From positions 1 to 64,000 of the forward strand of contig NZ_CP040244.1 of assembly GCF_005517195.1 (NCBI RefSeq): 64,000 nucleotides of DNA, given 5' to 3'. A program made the position numbers and the translations under genes. Numbering within the stretch: the stretch's first letter is position 1; every line of letters starts with the position of its first letter. Positions 12,956-21,635 of this stretch are shown in pieces. The stretch comes from Streptomyces vilmorinianum. GTDB lineage: Bacteria > Actinomycetota > Actinomycetes > Streptomycetales > Streptomycetaceae. Below the pieces are notes generated by a model that saw only the letters and a list, made by a program, of their open reading frames with translations, was not told the DNA's origin and made no database searches.

Positions 12956-14875
12956 GTGAGAGCACGACGGACAGCGGTCGGATGGGTGGCGGGGGCGTTG
13001 CTCGCCCTGTTGCTCACGCCGGTGCAGGGGGCGCTCGCGGCCGAGCGCGCAGCGGGCGGAGAGGGCCAAGAGGGCGGCGCCGGAAGTCTGGTGATGGTGC
13101 TGGACTCGTCCGGTTCCATGGGCGACGACGACGGCTCGGGGCGTACGAGGATGGAAGCGGCCCGCACCGCCGTCGGCACCGTCGTCGACGGGCTGCCCGA
13201 CGGGCACCCCACCGGCCTTCGGGTCTACGGGGCCGACCAGCCCAGGGGATGCACGGACACCCGGCTCGTCCGGCCGGTCGCACCGCTGGACCGGGCCGGG
13301 ATCAAGGCGGCCGTCGCGGCCCTGCGGCCCACGGGGGACACCCCCATCGGGCTCTCCCTGCGGAACGCCGCCCAGGACCTTCCCGAGCCCGCTCCCGGGA
13401 CCATCGGGACGCGCACGATCCTGCTGATCTCCGACGGCGAGGACACCTGCGGCAGCCCCAAGCCCTGCGAGGTCGCGGCCCAGCTCGCCAAGGACGGCAT
13501 CGGACTGCGGATCGACACCGTCGGCTTCCAGGTGAAGGGCGCGGCGCGCAAGCAGCTGGAGTGCATCGCCGAGGCGGGCAACGGCCGGTACTACGACGCG
13601 CCGGACGCCGACGCGCTCGCCCGGCAGCTCCAGCGGGCCTCGCGGCTCTCCGCGGACGGCTACCGGCTGCGGGGCAAGCGGATCGCGGGCACCGCGACGA
13701 GCGACCGGGCGCCCGGACTCGTACCGGGGCAGTACCTGGACACCATCGGGCCCGGTGAGAAGCGGTACTACGCGGCCGAGCTGGACGACGTCTCCACGGT
13801 GAACTTCTCGGCGACGGCCGTGCCGCAGCCCGGGGCGGCCGTGGACACCGTCGACGCGCTGGCCACGAGCCTCGTCTACGCCTCCGTCAGCGGCGAGGGC
13901 ACCTGCGCCACCAACAGCGAGATCTTCCACCAGGACGAGGGCGCCGTACCGCTGACCTCGGCCGTCGCCCGTATCCCGACCGAGAAGCGGTACTCGACCT
14001 GCGACAAGGCGAACCGCTACTGGTTCGTCGTCGAGCGCAGGAGCAAGCCCGCGTCGGACGCGGCCCGCTGGCCGCTGGAGCTGGTCCTCGGCGTCGAGAC
14101 CCCGCTGCGCGCCGGAGTCACGCCGGCGCAGTCCCAGCCGGAGTACGGGGAGGGCGGCCCCGAGGCCGTGCTGCCCGTCGGCGATCCGAAGGACGTACGC
14201 GGCGGGACGGGGTTCAACGACGCGCGGGAGCTCGGCTCCGGCGTGTGGCGCGACCGGCTGCTGCCCTCCCAGACGCTCTGGTACCGCGTGCCGGTGGGCT
14301 GGGGCCAGCAGCTGCGCTACGACGTCGAGTTCGCCAACGAGCCCACGATCGACGGCGCTTCGTCGGTGTACTCGTACGGAGCCACCCAGGTCTACACCCC
14401 GGCCAGGCATCCGGTCGGCGGCGGAACGGGCCTGTTCAACTCCGCGAAGAGCTACAACGGGCGCCCCACCGCGCTGAAGATGGGCACGGTGCCGGTCGCC
14501 TGGACCAACCGGTACGAGCACCGTTCCCAGGTGATCCCGGTGCACGCTCCGGGCGGTTTCTACATCGCCGTGACGCTCGGCGCCGAGGCCGCCGAGATCG
14601 CCGAGAACCCGCGGATCGCGGTGGTGCTGCGGGTGGCCGTGCTCGGCGAGGAGCGGGCGGGGCCGGAGCACCGTGCCGCCGTCGTGGACGCCGGCCAGGC
14701 CGACAAGCCGGGCGAATCGACCGCGCGCGCAGACAACGACGGGACGGGCGGGGCAGGATGGTCCGCGGTCATGGCCGCCGCGGTGGCGGGTGCTGCGGCC
14801 GTGCTGGTTGCGGCAGTGGTGATCGTCCTCGTTCGGCGCAGGGCGGCCACGGAGACGACGAGGAGGGGCGCGTGA
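12956..14875 (+). CDS. Secreted, membrane-anchored protein with von Willebrand factor A domain
   Basis: Signal peptide at about 1-30 (VRARRTAVGWVAG then a Leu/Ala-rich core, cleavage near ALA-AER). The VWA domain follows (about 45-230) with an intact metal-binding MIDAS start DSSGSMGDD and a later conserved ISDGEDTC. A large extracellular region of unknown fold comes next, then one C-terminal membrane segment near residue 610 and a basic RRR end. VWA domains bind metal and partner proteins; the target here is unknown. A TTG 30 bases upstream is in frame, but GTG 12956 has the better GGGGG ribosome binding site. The stop overlaps the next start by four bases, and the second protein shares the post-VWA architecture, so the two probably act together. 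Confidence 0.85.
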   Translation: MRARRTAVGWVAGALLALLLTPVQGALAAERAAGGEGQEGGAGSLVMVLDSSGSMGDDDGSGRTRMEAARTAVGTVVDGLPDGHPTGLRVYGADQPRGCTDTRLVRPVAPLDRAGIKAAVAALRPTGDTPIGLSLRNAAQDLPEPAPGTIGTRTILLISDGEDTCGSPKPCEVAAQLAKDGIGLRIDTVGFQVKGAARKQLECIAEAGNGRYYDAPDADALARQLQRASRLSADGYRLRGKRIAGTATSDRAPGLVPGQYLDTIGPGEKRYYAAELDDVSTVNFSATAVPQPGAAVDTVDALATSLVYASVSGEGTCATNSEIFHQDEGAVPLTSAVARIPTEKRYSTCDKANRYWFVVERRSKPASDAARWPLELVLGVETPLRAGVTPAQSQPEYGEGGPEAVLPVGDPKDVRGGTGFNDARELGSGVWRDRLLPSQTLWYRVPVGWGQQLRYDVEFANEPTIDGASSVYSYGATQVYTPARHPVGGGTGLFNSAKSYNGRPTALKMGTVPVAWTNRYEHRSQVIPVHAPGGFYIAVTLGAEAAEIAENPRIAVVLRVAVLGEERAGPEHRAAVVDAGQADKPGESTARADNDGTGGAGWSAVMAAAVAGAAAVLVAAVVIVLVRRRAATETTRRGA

Positions 14876-16209
14876 GGACGCAGCGCGGGCGGAGCGTGTT
14901 CGGCGGAGGACGGATGGCCGGGGCGCTGGTGGCGGCCGTGTGCGCGGCGGCGTCGCTGCCGGGGCAGGCGTGGGCGGCCGGGGAGAGCCCGTACGCCTTC
15001 GACGGTGCGGCCTCGCGGGTCAAGGGCGCCGCATCCAGCCTGGACGCCCAGCAGTTGAAGGTCGGTCAGAGCTACCGGGACAGCATCACGAAGGACGGCA
15101 AGCTCTACTACCGGGTCGATCTCGACGCGAAGCGGAACGCGTACGTGTCGGTGGTCGCCGTACCGAAGCCCGGCGGCAAGGCCGAGTACGGCGACGGCAT
15201 CAAGGTCAGCCTGCAGGACGGCTCGGGCTCGCAGTGCGGCTACCAGGACGCGGCGTTCGAGTCCGCCGGGTTCACCCGGCCCATCACCGCCTACGCGCAC
15301 CGCACGATCGAGGCGGACCGCTCGACCTGCCAGCGGGCGGGCGCCTACTACGTGCTGGTCGAGCGGACGTCGAAGGCGGTCTCCACGCCCGACGACTGGG
15401 AGCTGGAGATCCGGTACCTCTCCGAGCCGGGGGTGAAGCAGACCGGTCCCACCGCGCTGCCCGAGAACTGGCCCTCCTCCTCGCCCCCGCCGCCCGCAGG
15501 CGGCCCGCAGAAGCGGCTGGGCGGTGCGGGGTTCCACGACGCCACCTCGCTGAAGCAGGGCGAGTGGCGCGCCGACATCAAGCCCGGGCAGACGCTCTTC
15601 TACCGGGTGCCCGTCGACTGGGGGCAGCAGATCTTCGCCACCGCGGAGCTCGGCAGCAGCCCCTCCGGCGCCACCGAGTACGTGAGCAACGCGCTGGTGC
15701 TGTCGCTCGACAACCCGGCCCGCGGCCATGTCGACCAGGACACCGTCAGCTACGACGGCAAGCCGGCGACGCTGGCGCTCGATCCGCACCGGCCGGTCGC
15801 CTTCGAGAACCGTTACTCCTCCAACAGCTACACGAACGCCATGCGGTTCGCGGGCTGGTACTACCTGTCGGCCACGCTCAGCCCGGAGGTCGCCAAGGAG
15901 TACGGGGACAAGCCGGTGCCGCTGACCCTGCGGGTGAACGTCACGGGCACGGCGAAGGCCGGGCCCGCGTACGACGGGGACGCCGGCCCCTTCAAGGTCA
16001 CCGAGAACGACCGGGACGCGGCGGCCAGCGGCGCGAGCGGGTCCGAGGCGCAGAAGAGCGGCGGCATGGTGCTCGTCGCGGCGGCCGGGATCGGCGCCGG
16101 AACCGTCCTGATCGTCGGCCTCGGGCTGTGGACGCTCGTGGGGCGGCGCCGGGCGGCGCGGGGACCGCAGGACGGCCCGCCGCAGTACGGGCCGCCGACG
16201 GCCTGGTAG
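14872..16209 (+). CDS. Secreted, membrane-anchored partner of the VWA protein
   Basis: A 445-residue protein with an N-terminal signal peptide (core LVAAVCAAASLPGQAWA) and a C-terminal membrane helix (about 395-420) followed by a basic tail with Pro-Gln-Tyr. Motifs such as LWYRVPVGWGQQ in the preceding VWA protein match LFYRVPVDWGQQ here. ARELGSG/ATSLKQGEW and FYIAVTLGAEAAE/YYLSATLSPEVAKEYG also correspond, so the extracellular part looks duplicated from the same ancestor without the VWA domain. A GTGA overlap suggests coupled translation. No enzyme motif is seen and the function is unknown. Confidence 0.8.
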   Translation: MRTQRGRSVFGGGRMAGALVAAVCAAASLPGQAWAAGESPYAFDGAASRVKGAASSLDAQQLKVGQSYRDSITKDGKLYYRVDLDAKRNAYVSVVAVPKPGGKAEYGDGIKVSLQDGSGSQCGYQDAAFESAGFTRPITAYAHRTIEADRSTCQRAGAYYVLVERTSKAVSTPDDWELEIRYLSEPGVKQTGPTALPENWPSSSPPPPAGGPQKRLGGAGFHDATSLKQGEWRADIKPGQTLFYRVPVDWGQQIFATAELGSSPSGATEYVSNALVLSLDNPARGHVDQDTVSYDGKPATLALDPHRPVAFENRYSSNSYTNAMRFAGWYYLSATLSPEVAKEYGDKPVPLTLRVNVTGTAKAGPAYDGDAGPFKVTENDRDAAASGASGSEAQKSGGMVLVAAAGIGAGTVLIVGLGLWTLVGRRRAARGPQDGPPQYGPPTAW

Positions 16210-16218
16210 GCCGGCGGG

Positions 16219-17547
16219 TCAGCTCTGGGTGAGCGCCCAGATGCCGACCGCGAAGCAGATCAGCGCGACGACCAGGACCGGGACCGCCACCTTCGGGGGC
16301 GGTCCCGGGCGCTTCGCGGGGGCGGTCGGTGTCGCCTGGGCGGGAACCTGTCCGGCGTGAGCGGTGTATTGACGAGTAGAGGGTTGTGGGTACGACACCG
16401 CGGCCGTCGGGGCCTGGGCGAAGTCCGGCGCGGCGGCGGGATGGGGGGAGGCCGTGTGCGCGGAGGACATGGGAACCGGCTGTGGGGGTGGGGGGAGATG
16501 GAAACTGCCGGTCTCGGAGGGGTTCGGCAGCAGTTGCTGATGCTGCTGCGGTTGGGGCTGGGGCTGGGGCTGGGGGTGGGGCTGTGGCTGTGGCTCTCCG
16601 TGTGCGGGGGTGGTCGGTACGGGAGTCGGTGCCGGAGTCGCGGTGGGCGTCGGGGCCGGGGCCGGGGCCTCGGGGCCGTTCGGGCCGAAGCCGGCGGGCA
16701 GCGGGCCGATCTGGTCGAAGACCTCGACCGGATCCTCGTTCGGGTCGGCCTCGGGCAGCATCTCGACCGCGGAGGTCAGCGCCTTGCGCACGCCCGTGGC
16801 CGTCTTGAAGCGGGCCTGCGGGTCGGGCTGCAGCAGGCCGGCGAGGACCTGCCACAGCGGCTCCGGAATGCCCTGCGGCGCTCCCGGCGTCCCGTGCGCC
16901 ATGAAGTATTCGATCAGGGCACGGGAGTCGGGCTTCTGGCCCTGGAGCAGATAGAGCGCGACCAGGCCGACCGCGAAGAGGTCGGCCGGGAAGTCCGGCT
17001 CCGCGCCCATCATCTGCTCGGGCGCGAAGTAACCGGGCGTACCCACCACATAGTTGGTCTCGGTCAGCCGGGGCTCGCCCTTGCGCATCGAGATGCCGAA
17101 GTCGGACAGCCGCAGATGCGGCCGCCCGGTCCCGGTCACGTCGAGCAGGATGTTCGCCGGCTTGATGTCGCGGTGCACGACCCCCTCGGCGTGCACCGCC
17201 GCCAGACCGGAGAGCAGCTGGTCCAGCAGCGTGCACACGAAGCGCGGCGGCAGCGGTCCGTAGTCGCCGATGACATGTGCCAGGGAACCACCCGCCACCA
17301 GATCCATGGTGAACAGGACCTTGTCGTCGTCGGCGGCCCAGCTGGCCGGGGCGAGGACATGGGGGTGGTCGATCCTGAGCGCCTGCTCCCGGACGAAGCG
17401 GAGCAGCGTGTGGGCGTCGCTCTGCTGCAGCACCTTCGCCGCCACATAGCGGCGGCGCCGGTGATCCCAGGCACGCCAGACCGCGCCGACACCACCGCGT
17501 CCGATCGGGTCGATCAGCTCGTACCGACCAGCGAAGACCTCACCCAT
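16219..17547 (-). CDS. Serine/threonine protein kinase with one C-terminal membrane helix
   Basis: Hanks-type kinase of 442 residues. The Gly loop is GRGGVGAVW (about 16-24), the ATP lysine is K38, the catalytic loop is HRDIKPAN with D127, and DFG is at 149-151. GTPGYFAPEQ ends the activation segment. A Pro/Gln/His-rich linker (about 290-400) leads to a single membrane segment at the extreme C-terminus (VAVPVLVVALICFAVGIWAL). There is no extracellular sensor domain. The ATG at 17547 is chosen because it opens directly on the kinase fold; the longer frame upstream is Arg-rich noise. It faces the VWA pair convergently. Confidence 0.92.
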   Translation of the reverse strand: MGEVFAGRYELIDPIGRGGVGAVWRAWDHRRRRYVAAKVLQQSDAHTLLRFVREQALRIDHPHVLAPASWAADDDKVLFTMDLVAGGSLAHVIGDYGPLPPRFVCTLLDQLLSGLAAVHAEGVVHRDIKPANILLDVTGTGRPHLRLSDFGISMRKGEPRLTETNYVVGTPGYFAPEQMMGAEPDFPADLFAVGLVALYLLQGQKPDSRALIEYFMAHGTPGAPQGIPEPLWQVLAGLLQPDPQARFKTATGVRKALTSAVEMLPEADPNEDPVEVFDQIGPLPAGFGPNGPEAPAPAPTPTATPAPTPVPTTPAHGEPQPQPHPQPQPQPQPQQHQQLLPNPSETGSFHLPPPPQPVPMSSAHTASPHPAAAPDFAQAPTAAVSYPQPSTRQYTAHAGQVPAQATPTAPAKRPGPPPKVAVPVLVVALICFAVGIWALTQS

Positions 17548-17605
17548 TGCGCTGCGCCCGCTCCCCGTCGTTCCGGGCCCGCCGCTGCGGACCGGCTGCT
17601 CTGTG

Positions 17606-18154
17606 TCAGTTCTGGTGCGACTCGTAGTGCGCGACCGCGTCCGCGGTGCGCCCGGCGCCGTACACCCGGAGGAACTCTGCCAGCTCCGGGTGGGCCGGTG
17701 CGAGGGAGTCGGCCGCATCGATGATGTCGCCGGCGGCCGCGACCGAGCGCAGCAGCGACTGGATCTCGCGGACGACGCGGCGCACGGTCGGCGCGCCCGA
17801 GCTGGTGGTGGTCTGGCTGGTGCCGGTCAGTACGGAGCCGCCCTGGGACTTCTTGATCTCGTCCATCCGGTCCGTGGCCTCGGCCGCGCTGACGCTGCCG
17901 TCGGCGACCTGAGAGGCGAGCTCCTGCAGGGCCTGGACGCGCTGGACGACGGCCGGGTTGCCGATCTTGGCCCGCTGGCCGCTCATCAGCTGGGAGAGCA
18001 TGGGTGCCGAGAGTCCGAGCACAGCCGCGAGCCTCGCCTGATTCAGCCCAAGATCGTCGATCAGGCGACGGAAGAGCGCCCCCAGCGGCTCTCCGTACCA
18101 ACTGCGCTGAAGCTCCCGGGCTCTTGCCGTGGCTTCCTGCTGCACTGCGTCCAT
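17606..18154 (-). CDS. Helix-turn-helix DNA-binding protein (XRE-like)
   Basis: A 182-residue cytoplasmic protein. Residues about 25-75 form an XRE-type helix-turn-helix (LGLNQARLAAVLGLSAPMLS, then QRAKIGNP). A Ser/Thr/Gly-rich linker and an Ala-rich helical C-terminal domain follow. The gene lies 58 bp upstream of the kinase on the same strand and may be cotranscribed with it. Similar proteins occur at the same locus in other Streptomyces. Target genes are unknown. Confidence 0.85.
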   Translation of the reverse strand: MDAVQQEATARARELQRSWYGEPLGALFRRLIDDLGLNQARLAAVLGLSAPMLSQLMSGQRAKIGNPAVVQRVQALQELASQVADGSVSAAEATDRMDEIKKSQGGSVLTGTSQTTTSSGAPTVRRVVREIQSLLRSVAAAGDIIDAADSLAPAHPELAEFLRVYGAGRTADAVAHYESHQN

Positions 18155-18282
18155 TACTTCTCCCCATCCCTGCGGTTCGCCACTGCGAACCTCGTCAGCA
18201 TCTTACGGAGCGTGGTCTCCGACCGGGAGTCCCAATCCTTTTGCGGAAAAGAGGGGGTGACCCGGTACTCTGTTCTCGTTCC

Positions 18283-18355
18283 GGGGCCTTAGCTCAGTTG
18301 GTAGAGCGCTGTCTTTGCATGGCAGATGTCAGGGGTTCGACTCCCCTAGGCTCCA
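18283..18355 (+). tRNA. tRNA-Ala (anticodon TGC)
   Basis: A 73-nt cloverleaf. Acceptor GGGGCCT pairs with AGGCTCC (one G-U), the D-loop is AGCTCAGTTGGTAGAGC, the anticodon loop is TTTGCAT with TGC, and the T-arm is GGGGTTCGACTCCCC. tRNA-Ile and tRNA-Ala occurring after gyrA is the Streptomyces order. The DNA right after it (18.36-21.5 kb) looks like an insertion-prone region. Confidence 0.96.
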
Positions 18356-18542
18356 CTCCCTTACGCCCCTCTGACCTGCGGAAACGCTGTCAGGGGGGTG
18401 TTTTTCGTGCTGACGTGTCAGCGCGGTGGTGCTGACGGGCGGTGGATCGGGCCCGTGTTTTCGGGGGTGGGGGAGGGTTTACTCCCCCTGCGTACCGTGC
18501 TGCCGGACATCCTCCGCTTCGGCCGTGGCCGGCTGGCCGCAC

Positions 18543-18725
18543 GGCGGGAACAACCAGCGCCGGCAGCCGGCGGACGCCGGAAACGGCCGGGTCCTCCTCC
18601 GTAACGCCCGTCCCGACGAGGGCGCCGCGTGCCTCACCGCCGACGCGCAGGGCGCGGCGCTCGGCGTGTGGCGCCGGGACCTCGCCGACCAGGGCCAGCT
18701 CTGGCGACTCGTCCCGGCGGGCCAG
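18543..18725 (+). pseudogene. Remnant of a ricin-type lectin-like domain
   Basis: One frame contains GRVLLRNARPDEGAACLTA followed by GVWRRDLADQGQLWRLVP. This resembles a beta-trefoil ricin repeat (a Cys-Leu segment and a closing QLWRL). There is no convincing start or rest of the protein, and the DUF4184 gene runs antisense across its right end. It is probably a decayed fragment. Only the pattern supports the call. Confidence 0.35.
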
Positions 18726-19560
18726 GCCGGCCGGCTCCACTCCCGCGGAGGCGGGTCGTCGTCACGGCGCGCCGGATCCACCACGCGATGACGTACAGGG
18801 CCAGGGCGCAGATCAGGCCGGCGCCCGCGCCTTTCGCCGCGTCGGAGACCACGCCTTCGACGGCGACGCTCAGCGGCAGCCCGGTTGTCGCCGCGTCCGG
18901 GCCGGCGAGCCACCACCCGGCGTGGGCGACGGCTCCGGCGAGCGTGAACAGAGCCATGGCGAGCAGGACACGGCGCCGCGTCGCGCTGCCGTGCCCGGTG
19001 TGGCCGTCGTCCGCGCGGAGGTGGGCTCGCCGGCGCCACGCGTACAGGGAGAGGGCGACCAGGCCGCCGACGGTGCTCATGTGCTGCAACGTCCGTGCCC
19101 AGGTGAAGCCGCCCACCAGAGTGGAGGAGAGCCAGGGCACATGGGTGACCACGAAGCCGTTGTGGTGGGTGAAGGCGTCCCAGACCAGATGGGTGGCGAT
19201 GCCGATGAGGGCGGACAGTACGAGCCACCAGGCTCGGCGTGTCAGCGTGGGGACCGCGCGGGGCGTCGATGGGGGGAGGGAAGTCCTCAGCAGGGACGCC
19301 AGGGGGAGCCGACCGACGTGGAACAGGCCCCACAGCGCGAGGGCGTACGGCAGGGTGACGGTGATGGCGCCGAGGGCGGTGTGCGTGGTCGTGGCGTTGA
19401 GGAACGGTTCGTACCACGACTGAGCGCTGACGGGCAGGCCGGCGGTGCCGACGAAGTAGGGCATGTCCGGTGCGACGGCTCCGGCGACCAGTGCGGTCCG
19501 GCTGAAGGGCCGTCGCATCAGAGGCAGCACGGCAGCGGGGTGGGACAGGGTGAACGGCAT
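18634..19560 (-). CDS. DUF4184 family membrane protein
   Basis: A 308-residue protein from the ATG at 19560, starting MPFTLSHPAAVLPL, the typical DUF4184 opening. It has several hydrophobic segments and conserved His-rich loops (ATHLVWDAFTHHNG, SVVG-like LQHMSTVGG), reminiscent of YdjM-like membrane hydrolases, though activity is not established. The last 45 or so residues are Arg/Gly/Pro-rich and read antisense through the ricin-like remnant, so the natural C-terminus may have been lost and replaced. It is the first gene right of tRNA-Ala on the minus strand. Confidence 0.8.
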   Translation of the reverse strand: MPFTLSHPAAVLPLMRRPFSRTALVAGAVAPDMPYFVGTAGLPVSAQSWYEPFLNATTTHTALGAITVTLPYALALWGLFHVGRLPLASLLRTSLPPSTPRAVPTLTRRAWWLVLSALIGIATHLVWDAFTHHNGFVVTHVPWLSSTLVGGFTWARTLQHMSTVGGLVALSLYAWRRRAHLRADDGHTGHGSATRRRVLLAMALFTLAGAVAHAGWWLAGPDAATTGLPLSVAVEGVVSDAAKGAGAGLICALALYVIAWWIRRAVTTTRLRGSGAGRPGPPGRVARAGPGRRGPGATRRAPRPARRR

Positions 19561-19682
19561 GAGTGGCGTCCTCTTCACACGGGACCAATAGTCCGTTGAG
19601 CGGAATGATACGTCAAACGGACTGTTGTGGCTTCAGGCGCCGCTGTGCTTGGTGTTCGGGTGTTCGGCCTCGGTGGGCGGGC

Positions 19683-20585
19683 TCAGCGGAGGGTGCGCCC
19701 GGTCCGCCCCAGACGACCGACGAGAGGGGCGATCGCCGCAGTGGCCGACAGAAGGGCTGCCAGAAACGCGACAGCGGTGGCGTCGCCCCGTACGACGGTG
19801 GAGGCGTGGGCGAGCAGCGGCGGGGAAGCCAGGAGCATCGCCCCCAGTTCAAGGCCGCCTCGTGATCCACTGCGCCAGGTCAGCGCGACACCGGCCGCGG
19901 CGAGGACGAGCAGCGGCCAGCAACCGTAGTCGGTGCTGACCCAGGGCACCGCGTGCGCGTCGACGGCCGCCCGCGGCACGACCGCCAGCGCGATCACGGC
20001 GCCGGCCGTGCCCGCCCGCCCCGCCGAGACGCTCTCCAGGCGCCGGTCCGGCGGGCACGCGAGCACCACGGCCGCCGCCAGTCCCATCGCGGCCGGGGTA
20101 ACGACCGGGTCGCCGAACGCCGGCCCGCTGACCACCGCGGCCACCGCGAAGGAGAACAGCCCGGCCACCGTGCACGGCACTCCCCCACGCCATCGGCCCG
20201 CCAACGCCGACACCGCGCCCACGCACACGATCAGCGAAGAGACGAGCAGCACCCCCCACGCCCCCGACAGCTCGGCTCGGAGCTGCACCCCCACCGGGGC
20301 GGGCGAGGAGACCAGGGCGATGTACCAGCGCAGCAGGTGAAGGCCGCAAGCGGCAGCCGAGGCGGCCAGAGCGAAGGGATACGCCAGAGCGAGAACCCGC
20401 GCGACGGGAGCGTCCGACCCCACCCCCATCCGGATCCTCAACGCGTGCGCGGCCAGCGCCGCGCCCTCTCGCAGCCGTGAGCCCAGCGGCTCGCCCGCGG
20501 TCATCTCGGAAAAGGTCGCGGCGATCTCCGGGCCATGGGCTCGGCGGTAGCCGGCGGGATACAGCCTCAGCACATGCTCGATCAC
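19683..20585 (-). CDS. Multi-pass membrane protein downstream of PadR
   Basis: 300 residues. The cytoplasmic N-terminal piece (MIEHVLRLYPAGYRRAHGPE) is typical of membrane proteins paired with PadR regulators. About six to seven hydrophobic segments follow between residues 60 and 290. The start overlaps the padR stop by four bases (ATGA), so the two form an operon. PadR-linked proteins of this kind are often stress or export related; nothing more specific can be said. Confidence 0.75.
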   Translation of the reverse strand: MIEHVLRLYPAGYRRAHGPEIAATFSEMTAGEPLGSRLREGAALAAHALRIRMGVGSDAPVARVLALAYPFALAASAAACGLHLLRWYIALVSSPAPVGVQLRAELSGAWGVLLVSSLIVCVGAVSALAGRWRGGVPCTVAGLFSFAVAAVVSGPAFGDPVVTPAAMGLAAAVVLACPPDRRLESVSAGRAGTAGAVIALAVVPRAAVDAHAVPWVSTDYGCWPLLVLAAAGVALTWRSGSRGGLELGAMLLASPPLLAHASTVVRGDATAVAFLAALLSATAAIAPLVGRLGRTGRTLR

Positions 20586-20923
20586 GTGGCGGCCGCCGAC
20601 GGCCGTGTGTCGGACAGGCGACGAGTGGCCTCCCGCGCCGTCGCGGCCAGGCGCTCGGCCTCCACCGCCAGCCGCTCCCGACCCGACGGGGACAAGGTGA
20701 AGATCCTCCGGGCCCGGCCGTCGACGACCTCCTCACGTGCGACGTCGATCAGGCCCTCGGCCAGCAGGCGGTCCAGAGCCCCGTACAGCGCACCCGTACG
20801 CAGCACGACGCGACCGCCGGTCATCGCCTTGACCTCCTGCGCGATGGCGTACCCGTGCCGGGGTGCGTCCGCGAGGGCTGTCAGCACCAACAGGGTCGGC
20901 TCTTGCATCGCGCGTTCACTCAC
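20582..20923 (-). CDS. PadR family transcriptional regulator
   Basis: A 113-residue winged-helix repressor. The PadR fold is seen in EPTLLVLTALADAPRHGYAI, LRTGALYGALDRLLAEGLI and the wing RIFTLSPSGRERL. The GTG at 20923 is preferred because GGGGGG stands just upstream and because it opens directly on the PadR domain. It overlaps the membrane protein gene by ATGA and probably represses its own operon. Confidence 0.87.
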   Translation of the reverse strand: MSERAMQEPTLLVLTALADAPRHGYAIAQEVKAMTGGRVVLRTGALYGALDRLLAEGLIDVAREEVVDGRARRIFTLSPSGRERLAVEAERLAATAREATRRLSDTRPSAAAT

Positions 20924-21322
20924 CCCCCGAAGATAGTCACTCCGCCGGACCATCTCAATGCGGTCGGCTGTGCTGTGGGCCCGGACCCCTCCGAGGCCGT
21001 CGGCGGATACGCCCGCGGCGCGGGAGACCGCCCGCCCCGCCGGCCGGCCCTGCCGATCACCCGGGGCCGACACCCATGGCCACGCGCTGTCACCTTCGCC
21101 CTACCCGTACTACCGCCGGCCGCACCGCTCCGCACGCACAGCGATGATCGCGTTCGGCCTGTCTGGAGCAGGGCGCGCCAAGGGGCCGCTCCGACGGAGG
21201 CAGGACCGGCCGCTCACGTCGTACGTGCAGATGAGACAGCGTCCAGAGGTCGCGCCCCGCCCTGTCGGGAGAGTGGCCGGCCGGTTGGATCTGCGGCCGA
21301 TGCGAATCCGTCGGCCGTATTC
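20924..21322. other. Region without a recognisable gene upstream of padR
   Basis: About 400 bp. It should hold the padR promoter near its left end. Several frames are open because of high GC, but none has a plausible start, ribosome binding site or conserved motif. It may be decayed DNA associated with the Uma2-like fragment to the right. Confidence 0.4.
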
Positions 21323-21487
21323 TCCGAGGTCGTCGTCCACACCGAGCCCACCGGGACCGGCTACATCACGGCCCGCACCCACAAGTACGGCACGGGCAAG
21401 CTTCCCATCGAGCTGGCCGACGGACGGACCTTCACCCTCGACCTGGACGAGCTGCCCCGGCCCGAGCCGGAGACCGGCGCTCACTGA
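21323..21487 (+). pseudogene. C-terminal remnant of a Uma2-family (PD-D/ExK-like) protein
   Basis: The last 54 codons of an open frame read SEVVVHTEPTGTGY then KYGTGKLPIELADG and FTLDLDELP. This pattern (Glu-Pro, GGY, then LPxPL...LDxxELP) matches the C-terminal end of Uma2 proteins common in Streptomyces. No in-frame start with a ribosome binding site or N-terminal catalytic part is visible upstream, so it is probably a fragment. Confidence 0.45.
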
Positions 21488-21635
21488 CCGAACCGGTGCT
21501 GGGGCCTGCTCGCGTGAGCTGGTCACATTCCACTCCATGACCATGGCACTGGGTGACACGGACAAGGCGTGCGATCGTCGATACCGACACCGCGGGTCAG
21601 TCCCTTGCAACGCCGAATCGCTCTGGGGGAGTGTC

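Noticed and set aside
12926..12958. TTG at 12926 as the start of the VWA protein
   Set aside because: It would add a hydrophilic segment before the signal peptide, and the GTG at 12956 has a better-spaced G-rich ribosome binding site.
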